A stretch of 33,381 nt of DNA, from assembly GCA_029268085.1 (NCBI GenBank), contig JAJUHD010000003.1, forward strand, positions 1 to 33,381. The letters run 5' to 3'. This DNA is from Bacillota bacterium (lineage in GTDB: Bacteria; Bacillota; Clostridia; Oscillospirales; Oscillospiraceae). The position numbers and the translations under genes are program-made. The notes beneath the pieces are model-generated. The model worked only from the letters and a program-made list of their open reading frames with translations, was not told the DNA's origin and did no database searches. This document shows, in pieces, positions 15,890-22,612 of the stretch (the first letter of the stretch is position 1; every line of letters starts with the position of its first letter).

Positions 15890-17359
15890 TTATTCATTTT
15901 GAACCGTTTTCGAAACAGCTGCCATGCAATCTCCGGAGTCGGAATAGACGCCCGAAACTATCTGCTCCCAGTATTTTAGAAAAATATCTGCAAGCTCGGG
16001 ACAAAACAGGGATCCGCTTCCTTTCGATATCTCCGACCTGCACACATCTGGCGGGAGTGCCTGTCTATAGACACGCTCGATCATCATGGAATCGACCGCG
16101 TCGCATACGGCAATGATCTGAGAACCCTTCGGTATTTCTTCGCCTTTGAGTCCATCGGGATAACCGCTGCCGTCCCAATGCTCATGGTGGTGGCGGACTA
16201 TTTCGGCTACACGCTCCAATTTGCTGCCGGATTTAAGTATAATGTCTGCACCGATATCAGGATGACGGCGCATTTCAGACCACTCGCTGTCGCTTAGCTT
16301 ATCACATTTGTTGAGCGTAGCATCCGGCACGCCGACCTTTCCCAGATCGTGCAGCGATGCGGAAAGCTCAAGCAGTTCCGATTCCAACAGAGGTATATGA
16401 AGATATTTACAGAACCGTTTTGTCAGTACTGCCACGCGCCTGGAATGACCTGCGGTATATTCATCTCTCGCTTCAAGAACATCGATGACGGTTTCAAACG
16501 TACTCTTATATAAAGCTATGGGAAGGCTGGATAAGATGTCTTGAGGTTGATCGACAGGGAGCTGGCGCATCGCGTTCCTGCCAAGCCCGTTTCTGAAACG
16601 GAACCGGAGCTTTGCAATGCTGTCCTTATATCTGCCCTGCCTCAAACGGGGGTAGGCTTTTAGAATTCTCGACTGAACGGCACTGAGACCGAACCTGACC
16701 CTTGCGGAGCCGCATTCGATAGCTTCCTTGCCGGCTTCAAACTTTTCCACAGCGCTAATAGTGCCGCTTGCCAGAGCGCCTCCGATGCTGTCGGATACCT
16801 TTCGTATACCCTTTTCCGTATTGTCAAGAAAAACAAGCTTCATTCTGAGCTTCAGGGTCTCAATAAGGGTGACTGCCGTGTCGGCAAGAATAAGGAATGC
16901 AAAGACACCGAGCAGAACGTGGCCCAGAGTCAGCGGTATTAGCCAGATGAGTTTTGACGTAATAGGGTAGATAACGTCGACAATAAGTATGCAGGCAAGC
17001 CCCCATGCAAGAGAAAACCTGATGCAAATATATCCGCAGATATTAAGGGGTTCTTCCGAATAATCCCACCATTTGTCATCGAAGAATCTCTCAAGAATAA
17101 AGCCTGTTAAAAATTCGAGCAAGGAAGTCAGGATAACAGAGCCAAGAAACAGAAACGGCAAGCTATCTTTGACAGGGTCAAGACAAAGCGCTACGATTAG
17201 AACTCCGAAGCCGTAGATGGGGCAGACGGGGCCGTTCAAAAAGCCTCGGTTCAGAAATTTACCTTCCGAGACCGCATGGAAGATTACTTCTACGCACCAG
17301 CCCAGAAACGCGTATATGAAAAAAACCCAAACGGTCTGGTAAATATCGAACGGCAGCAT
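15890..17359 (-). CDS. CmpB-type membrane domain fused to an HD-GYP phosphodiesterase
   Basis: A 489-residue fusion. Residues 1 to about 180 form the membrane domain of the putative type IV ABC-transporter family (PF06541, CmpB), with about five hydrophobic segments and the signature GKFLNRGFLNGPVCPIYGFG (33-52). A basic, charged linker (about 180-280) follows. Residues about 285-470 form an HD-GYP domain with HDLGK (337-341) and HHHEHWDGSGYPDG (390-403) intact, so cyclic-di-GMP or related phosphodiesterase activity is expected on the cytosolic side. The membrane part could sense or anchor. The ATG at 17359 has GGAGG about 8 bases upstream, and the gene begins 15 bases after the end of the lipid kinase gene, indicating one transcript. 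Confidence 0.88.
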   Translation of the reverse strand: MLPFDIYQTVWVFFIYAFLGWCVEVIFHAVSEGKFLNRGFLNGPVCPIYGFGVLIVALCLDPVKDSLPFLFLGSVILTSLLEFLTGFILERFFDDKWWDYSEEPLNICGYICIRFSLAWGLACILIVDVIYPITSKLIWLIPLTLGHVLLGVFAFLILADTAVTLIETLKLRMKLVFLDNTEKGIRKVSDSIGGALASGTISAVEKFEAGKEAIECGSARVRFGLSAVQSRILKAYPRLRQGRYKDSIAKLRFRFRNGLGRNAMRQLPVDQPQDILSSLPIALYKSTFETVIDVLEARDEYTAGHSRRVAVLTKRFCKYLHIPLLESELLELSASLHDLGKVGVPDATLNKCDKLSDSEWSEMRRHPDIGADIILKSGSKLERVAEIVRHHHEHWDGSGYPDGLKGEEIPKGSQIIAVCDAVDSMMIERVYRQALPPDVCRSEISKGSGSLFCPELADIFLKYWEQIVSGVYSDSGDCMAAVSKTVQNE

Positions 17360-17374
17360 TTCGGAAACCTCCGG

Positions 17375-18328
17375 TTATTTTTTTGCGGCTGAAAGAATGC
17401 TTTGGCGCTCAAAGCCGATGCCGCGTGGAACTATGAAGTTTATCGCTTTTTCGACTATTTCTACGTTTACGCGCGGCTCCTCTATCAGTTCCCCGTCAAG
17501 AGCATAGCTAAAGTCCCTGCCGCCCTCGATGTCGATCTTTTTTGCGCGGCGATAGATTATATAGTCCTTAAACAGGGGGTTGTCCAGATGCTCGCCTCTT
17601 GTATAGAACTTTACGAGCCTAAAGAATGTCAGCCTTGATACTGGCTTAACAAAGCAAACCTCCAAAAGCCCGTCGTCGTTTTTCGAACGCGGTGCGCACT
17701 GGAAAGAGCTGCCTACATATGTTCCGTTTGCTACGGTACAGAGCAGGGCATATCCGCTGCAGATAACTTCTCCGTCGACGGTCATCTTGCAGGGGGTTTT
17801 CATTGAGGAAAACAGAGATTTTACGACTCCGTACAAATACGCATTTTTTCCGGTGAGAGTTTTTTTGGCCTTGACATTTTCCATGTGCTTGAGAACAGCC
17901 GTATCGAATCCGAAATCAAATACGTTGATGCAGTATTTACCGTTTGCAAGAATAAGATCGATAGGATGCTCGGCGCCTTCGATCAAAGCGTCAATATCAA
18001 GAAAATTTTCTGCTCCTCCGTAATACTTGACGAAGTCGTTTCCGCTTCCGCAGGGATAAACGCCGACGCTGGCGTTTGGAAAATTGATTGCGCCGTTGAC
18101 TACTTCGTTAAGGGTTCCGTCGCCGCCGCAGGCATAGAATCGGACCGGACCGGAGACCTGCGAGCATTTTCTCGCGACGAAATTTGTGGCATCGCCGGGC
18201 CCTTTTGTGCAGTAAAACTGGCAGTTTGCCGCATGCTTTGATCTTGCGATCGCTTCTGTTATTGTTCTTGTAGAGTCCGAAGGCCCCGCAGCAGGATTGA
18301 TTACGAAAATATGCTCCACGTTCTTCAC
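17375..18328 (-). CDS. Diacylglycerol kinase-family lipid kinase
   Basis: A 317-residue kinase of the DagK/YegS family, which phosphorylates diacylglycerol or related lipids at the membrane. It starts near NVEHIFVINPAAG, the nucleotide-binding strand, and has GGDGTLNE (68-75) and PCGSGNDF (about 92-99), the two signature motifs. The frame extends upstream to an ATG at 18463, but that region contains the promoter, so the GTG at 18328 after AGGTG is preferred. The end lies 15 bases before the HD-GYP gene, implying a shared mRNA. The substrate may be diacylglycerol recycled from phospholipids or another lipid; the sequence does not decide. Confidence 0.88.
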   Translation of the reverse strand: MKNVEHIFVINPAAGPSDSTRTITEAIARSKHAANCQFYCTKGPGDATNFVARKCSQVSGPVRFYACGGDGTLNEVVNGAINFPNASVGVYPCGSGNDFVKYYGGAENFLDIDALIEGAEHPIDLILANGKYCINVFDFGFDTAVLKHMENVKAKKTLTGKNAYLYGVVKSLFSSMKTPCKMTVDGEVICSGYALLCTVANGTYVGSSFQCAPRSKNDDGLLEVCFVKPVSRLTFFRLVKFYTRGEHLDNPLFKDYIIYRRAKKIDIEGGRDFSYALDGELIEEPRVNVEIVEKAINFIVPRGIGFERQSILSAAKK

Positions 18329-18433
18329 CCTTACACCTGTATGTCTAATTAATAAACCGGCACAGCGGCAATTTGCCGAAACGTACGGATTTTGCTTTAT
18401 TTCTGTAATATCGCAAAATAAAGCACGCCACTC

Positions 18434-18463
18434 ATTATACAACACCTGCTTTGTGCAGTTCAA
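18434..18463 (-). promoter_or_regulatory. Promoter of the lipid kinase / HD-GYP transcript
   Basis: On the minus strand TTGAAC (18458-18463) and a perfect TATAAT (18434-18439) are 18 bases apart. Transcription would begin near 18427 and give a leader of about 100 bases before the GTG at 18328. A short inverted repeat (CGGCAAATTGCCG) lies in this leader. Confidence 0.65.
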
Positions 18464-18563
18464 TATGTCAAGTGGAATTATTTTATCAAAAATGAAGAAA
18501 TGTTATAACAAAGATTTATATTTCTTTATACTGTAAAAATATTGCGAAAACTAAAGCTGATAC

Positions 18564-18592
18564 TTGACAACGGGAATTAACTCAATTATAAT
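18564..18592 (+). promoter_or_regulatory. Consensus sigma-A promoter of tRNA-Ser
   Basis: TTGACA (18564-18569) and TATAAT (18587-18592) are both perfect and exactly 17 bases apart. The predicted start near 18599 lies about 45 bases before the mature tRNA 5' end, so a short leader would be removed by RNase P. Confidence 0.9.
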
Positions 18593-18644
18593 AAACAAGC
18601 CGTGTGCGGCAAAAGAATATTGTTTCGGTTGCTGAGCAAAACGT

Positions 18645-18737
18645 GGAGAAGTCGCGTAGTTTGGTCGAGCGCGCACGATTGGAAATCGTGTAACGGTCAA
18701 AAGCCGTTCGAGGGTTCGAATCCCTCCTTCTCCGCCA
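18645..18737 (+). tRNA. tRNA-Ser (anticodon GGA)
   Basis: The acceptor stem GGAGAAG (18645-18651) pairs with CTTCTCC (18727-18733), followed by discriminator G and an encoded CCA. The anticodon stem CACGA/TCGTG encloses the loop TTGGAAA with anticodon GGA at 18681-18683, reading UCC and UCU. A long variable arm (AACGG...CCGTT) makes it class II, as expected for serine. The T-arm contains GGTTCGAATCC. It stands alone at the left edge of the more AT-rich polysaccharide region. Confidence 0.96.
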
Positions 18738-18739
18738 AA

Positions 18740-18780
18740 AAAACCTTGTAGTCTGATGACTGCAAGGTTTTTCTTTTTTT
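18740..18780. terminator. tRNA-Ser terminator
   Basis: A 14-base arm starting AAAACCTTG (18740-18753) pairs, with one G-T pair, with an arm ending CAAGGTTTT (18758-18771) around TGAT, then a long T-rich run to 18780. The A-run on the left lets it also end transcription arriving from the minus-strand gene at 18819. Confidence 0.9.
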
Positions 18781-18818
18781 ACTTATTAGCTGGCTTGATA
18801 TAATAAATAGGGCCGATG

Positions 18819-19253
18819 TTATCTTCTTCTACAGGAAATACATAAAATCATTGCTATAAAGGAAAACAACATGGTCCAAAAAGCTATTGAACCGATAAAA
18901 GCTAATATGGCTCTATCTATAAACGGGAAATAGGTTGCCAGAACGATCAGGGAAAAAACGATGAAAACAGCGGCAGCTATCAGAACTAGCGAAGAATACT
19001 TGCATACGCTCAAACAGGTACAGTCTATATGACATCCTTCTGCCGCAGATCTTAGGGAACACCCGCATTTTGCCTTCAGAATCGCCGTAACGACAAAAAG
19101 GACAATTGCAAAAACAAGAGCAAACGGAAGCATCTCTCTTACATACCGAACATATTGAGCTTCAAAATACCATACCAAGGCGGCTGCAACACCGAATAAA
19201 AGGCCGAGAAAAACCAATAAGCCGTTGGAAACGCATTCTCTTTTTCCACACAT
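18819..19253 (-). CDS. Small cysteine-rich four-helix membrane protein, unknown function
   Basis: A 144-residue protein not recognised as a known family. Four hydrophobic segments are seen (about residues 10-30, 40-60, 86-108 and 113-138). Ten cysteines lie outside or at the edges of the helices: two in the N-terminal tail (CGKREC), six in the middle loop (KCGCS and CHIDCTCLSVC) and two at the C-terminal end (CISC). The pattern suggests metal or Fe-S binding or disulfides on one side of the membrane, which is inference. The start is well supported by AAGGAGGTG 8 bases before the ATG at 19253. It runs opposite to its neighbours and shares the tRNA terminator. Confidence 0.75.
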   Translation of the reverse strand: MCGKRECVSNGLLVFLGLLFGVAAALVWYFEAQYVRYVREMLPFALVFAIVLFVVTAILKAKCGCSLRSAAEGCHIDCTCLSVCKYSSLVLIAAAVFIVFSLIVLATYFPFIDRAILAFIGSIAFWTMLFSFIAMILCISCRRR

Positions 19254-19424
19254 AATAACACCTCCTTAACTGCGAACTGGTCCTCACCTATATACAATAT
19301 ATGCGAACCATAAGAAAATGTTTTGCCTTAATATGCCGGCGTTTCCGGGTTGCCTTGATATAATTGCGGCTATTTTTCTCTTTTGAAAGCACTTATAGAA
19401 CTTTTGATTTGGTTGGAGTTCTCA

Positions 19425-19454
19425 TTGTCAGCATTTCTGAGGCTTGCATATATT
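19425..19454 (+). promoter_or_regulatory. Promoter candidate for the polysaccharide operon
   Basis: TTGTCA (19425-19430) and TATATT (19449-19454) are 18 bases apart, each a five-of-six match to consensus. The predicted leader of about 60 bases leads to the ATG at 19521. It is the best candidate in the 267-base gap 19254-19520, which otherwise holds no recognisable feature apart from a short GCGGCTAT motif shared with two other intergenic sites. Confidence 0.5.
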
Positions 19455-19520
19455 GGAAGTGATAAAATCAGTGCGCTTTTCTTCATAAGAAGGCTTTGAA
19501 TTTGGGGGGATACGACCGGC

Positions 19521-21425
19521 ATGTACAGAGCTTTTTTCAAAAGATTATTGGATATTGTTTTGTCCATTTGCGGTACAATTGCGCTTTTGCCGGTGTTTCT
19601 GATTATAATGGCTGCGATCATTATCGATGATCCGGGGCCTGTGTTTTTTGTTCAAAAAAGGATCGGTATCCATAAAACCTGTTTTAATATTATAAAATTC
19701 CGAACCATGAAGATAAGTACGCCAAAGAATATTCCCACGCACCTGCTGGAGGATCCTGAAAGGTACATAACCGGATTTGGCAAGTATCTGCGCAGAAGCA
19801 GCTTGGACGAGTTGCCGCAAATTATGCAGATACTGACGGGGAAAATGAGCATAATAGGGCCTCGCCCCGCTCTTTGGAACCAGTATGATCTGATTGAAGA
19901 GAGAGACAAATATGGCGCCAACGATATAATGCCGGGGCTGACCGGCTGGGCACAGGTCAATGGAAGGGACGAAATTTCCATTGTTGATAAAGCGCGCTTG
20001 GATGGCGAATATGCAAAAAATATTAGCTTTTTATTGGATGTCAAGTGCTTCTGGCTTACGATCGTTAAGGTCCTTAGGCGTGAAAATGTTGTGGAGGGGA
20101 AGACAAAGGCTGAGTTGTCAGCAATCGAGGCAAGCAACCGACACATGAACATCTGGATATTCAATAATTATAATATGCTGCCAGAGCATGGCGCATTGAA
20201 CAGAAGCTATTACCTTGGCAGATATCTTAAAAAAATGGATCACAAACCGGTTGTATTCGCAGGCAGCCATCCGCATAATACCGACTTGCAGCTCATCGAA
20301 GGAAGAGAAAAATTCAAAGAAATCCATGACAGCGAATTTCCCTGGGTGCTTGTAAGAACCTGCAACTATGAAGGAAGCAGGCTTAAAAGAATATACTCAA
20401 TGTTTGAATACTATTTTAATCTAAGAAAAGCGGTGGGTTATTATGAGAAACCCGATGTAATAATCGGATCTTCCGCTCACCCTCTGGCAGCGATTGCAGC
20501 AATTAAACTATCTAAAAAATATGGGTGTAAAGGCATCGTCGAAATTCGAGACCTTTGGCCTGAAAGCTTTGCTGCATATAGAATAATCAGCAGGAAAAAT
20601 CCCTTGCTGAATCTGCTGTATGGCGGTGAGAAATGGATATACAAAAAAGCCGATGCGCTGATTTTTACAATGGAGGGCGGCAAAGATTACATAATCAGCA
20701 AAGGCTGGGACAAAGCACACGGCGGACCAGTTGAGCTGAGTAAAGTATTTCATATTAATAACGGTGTGGATCTGGAGGAATTCGAAGCCAGCCGGTCAAG
20801 GGACGACTATCAGGATACGGACTTAAACAATGCCGATATTTTTAAAGTTGTTTACACCGGCTCTATTCGCTTGGCTAATCAGGTGCAGGAGCTGGTCAAT
20901 GTTGCAAAAATATTGAGAAACAGACATGCGGATAACGTGAAAATCCTTATTTGGGGCACGGGAGACCAGTTCGGGAAAATAGACCGTTTAATAAAGGAGG
21001 AAGCACTAATAAATATTGTGCTTAAAGGTCCCGTTCCGAAAGCCTTGATTCCGCAAATCTTATCAAAAAGTGATCTTAATATCTACTTGCTGGCCAAAAC
21101 GCCGCTTCTTGATTATGGCCTTAGCCTAAATAAATCTTTCGAGTACTTCGCTTCGGGAAAGCCGGTAATAGCCAGTTCCAATTCCGGATATTCAATAATT
21201 GACAAGTATAAATGCGGCAGGTGTCTTGATAGCTTTACCCCAGAGGCAATGGCGGATGAGATAATACGTTTTTCCAATATGCCTAAGGAAGAATATCGCG
21301 CTTACTGCGAAAACTCAATGCGCGCCGCGCATGATTATGATTATAAAACGCTTGCTGAAAAGCTGCTTGAGGTAATTGAAAAACAGCGGCGCCCTTCAAA
21401 GCAATGCCTTACTGAAAAGGGGTAA
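19521..21425 (+). CDS. Phosphoglycosyl transferase - GT4 glycosyltransferase fusion
   Basis: A 634-residue fusion of the first two steps of repeat-unit assembly. Residues 1 to about 205 are a monotopic phosphoglycosyl transferase of the bacterial sugar transferase family: an N-terminal re-entrant hydrophobic helix (about 10-35), FFVQKRIG, FKIIKFRTM-like IIKFRTMK, the catalytic Asp-Glu pair D96-E97 in RSSLDELPQ, and PGLTGWAQVNGRD. It would move a sugar phosphate to undecaprenyl phosphate at the inner face of the membrane. From about residue 209 a WbuB-like GT-B glycosyltransferase of family GT4 follows (EIRDLWPES, INNGVDLEEF, YTGSIRLANQ, SFEYFASGKPVIAS). The ATG at 19521 follows GGGGGA by 10 bases. 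First gene of the operon. Confidence 0.92.
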   Translation: MYRAFFKRLLDIVLSICGTIALLPVFLIIMAAIIIDDPGPVFFVQKRIGIHKTCFNIIKFRTMKISTPKNIPTHLLEDPERYITGFGKYLRRSSLDELPQIMQILTGKMSIIGPRPALWNQYDLIEERDKYGANDIMPGLTGWAQVNGRDEISIVDKARLDGEYAKNISFLLDVKCFWLTIVKVLRRENVVEGKTKAELSAIEASNRHMNIWIFNNYNMLPEHGALNRSYYLGRYLKKMDHKPVVFAGSHPHNTDLQLIEGREKFKEIHDSEFPWVLVRTCNYEGSRLKRIYSMFEYYFNLRKAVGYYEKPDVIIGSSAHPLAAIAAIKLSKKYGCKGIVEIRDLWPESFAAYRIISRKNPLLNLLYGGEKWIYKKADALIFTMEGGKDYIISKGWDKAHGGPVELSKVFHINNGVDLEEFEASRSRDDYQDTDLNNADIFKVVYTGSIRLANQVQELVNVAKILRNRHADNVKILIWGTGDQFGKIDRLIKEEALINIVLKGPVPKALIPQILSKSDLNIYLLAKTPLLDYGLSLNKSFEYFASGKPVIASSNSGYSIIDKYKCGRCLDSFTPEAMADEIIRFSNMPKEEYRAYCENSMRAAHDYDYKTLAEKLLEVIEKQRRPSKQCLTEKG

Positions 21426-21429
21426 TGCT

Positions 21430-22596
21430 ATGGCTTTATTGCTTATAAAAATCGCACATATGTTCCAAAGAAAGAAAAACCCTTTGTTTTCCGCAGATAT
21501 AGGGGTTCAGCAGAAATATATGAGAAAGCTGGGCATACCGGGAGACAATATTGAGCGCGGGTATTTTCAATACCGATGCCAGATGCGGCTTTTGGGCTGT
21601 ATTTTAGCTTTTTTATATAACCTGACATCGATTCCTTTGATGTTTCTATATAAAAAAAGAATAGCGCGCGCGCAGGCCCCGAACTCCGATGATGTCTTCG
21701 ACGGTATCTTTATATTTGCAGGAGCCGATACGATACTTCCATTGAGCCTGAAGGAAAAATACAGCATCAAGCAGGTAAAGGACTGTCAGAGCCAGCAGCT
21801 TCTAATAAAAGAAGATATCCTGTTCCTGAACACTTTGCGGAAACGATATCCATTCGCGTGGCATTTCCGCTTTAAGTGCCTTATGAAAATTGCTATGTAC
21901 CGCTATCAGATCATGGCATATCGGCCCACAGCTTTAATCGTCAGCTCTGAATACTCTTTCACATCCTCTGTTTTAACTGCGTACTGCGAGGGCATGGGGA
22001 TTAAGCATATAAATGTGATGCATGGCGAGAAGCTTTTCTATATGCGTGATTCGTTTTTTCATTTTCATGAATGCTATGTGTGGGATGAGCATTACAGAAA
22101 ATTGTTTACAGATTTACAGGCAGAGCCGACGCAGTTCATAATCGACGTTCCGCCCTCTTTAGCGAAGCGGGAAAATTCCAATGTTCCTAAAACCGTTGAT
22201 TATACATACTATTTAGGTACAGAAAAAATCAGGGAAATGAAGCAAATAAAACGCTCGCTTGATTTGCTGGTTAAATCAGGAGGTATGGTTGCTATCCGGC
22301 CGCATCCGCTTTACTCATCCGCCCGTGATATCCAAAGTGTTTTTGGCGTCGATTCCAATTACATTATTGAGGATAAAAGCATTTTGCCCATAGAAATCTC
22401 CCTGCTGAGGACCCGATACGCAGTTTCCTGTTATTCTACAGTGCTGTTCCAAGCCATAAACAATGGCGTTACTGCCGTGATAGACGATACGGATAAGGAA
22501 AAATACAAAAAGCTGAAGAGCTTGCGATATATTTGCTTGGAGAAGGAGCACATGATTTTATCGGATCTGATAAATAAAACTATGAATAAGGAATAA
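21430..22596 (+). CDS. GT-B-like polysaccharide biosynthesis protein, unassigned
   Basis: A 388-residue protein with no certain family. A hydrophobic segment near residues 55-75 (GCILAFLYNLTSIPLMFLY) could touch the membrane. The central part (LIVSSEYSFTSSVLTAYCEG, INVMHGEKLFYMRDS) and the C-terminal part (MVAIRPHPLYSSARDI, SCYSTVLFQAINNGVTAVIDD) resemble the nucleotide-sugar-binding half of GT-B enzymes such as polysialyl- or glycerophosphotransferases. The ATG at 21430 follows AAAAGGGG, directly after the preceding gene. Position within the operon supports a transferase adding a sugar or an alditol phosphate; this is inference. Confidence 0.65.
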   Translation: MALLLIKIAHMFQRKKNPLFSADIGVQQKYMRKLGIPGDNIERGYFQYRCQMRLLGCILAFLYNLTSIPLMFLYKKRIARAQAPNSDDVFDGIFIFAGADTILPLSLKEKYSIKQVKDCQSQQLLIKEDILFLNTLRKRYPFAWHFRFKCLMKIAMYRYQIMAYRPTALIVSSEYSFTSSVLTAYCEGMGIKHINVMHGEKLFYMRDSFFHFHECYVWDEHYRKLFTDLQAEPTQFIIDVPPSLAKRENSNVPKTVDYTYYLGTEKIREMKQIKRSLDLLVKSGGMVAIRPHPLYSSARDIQSVFGVDSNYIIEDKSILPIEISLLRTRYAVSCYSTVLFQAINNGVTAVIDDTDKEKYKKLKSLRYICLEKEHMILSDLINKTMNKE

Positions 22597-22612
22597 GAAT
22601 AGAAGGTAAATT

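Noticed and set aside
18329-18463. Upstream extension of the lipid kinase to the ATG at 18463
   Set aside because: This stretch contains the -10 and -35 boxes of its own promoter, so it cannot be transcribed as the N-terminus; the extra residues do not resemble the family.
18466-18471. TTGACA on the minus strand as -35 box for the lipid kinase
   Set aside because: It is 26 bases from the TATAAT, too far; TTGAAC at 18-base spacing fits better.
19370-19621. An 83-codon minus-strand frame across the start of the polysaccharide operon
   Set aside because: It overlaps the start of the phosphoglycosyl transferase and its promoter, with a random-looking translation and no ribosome binding site.
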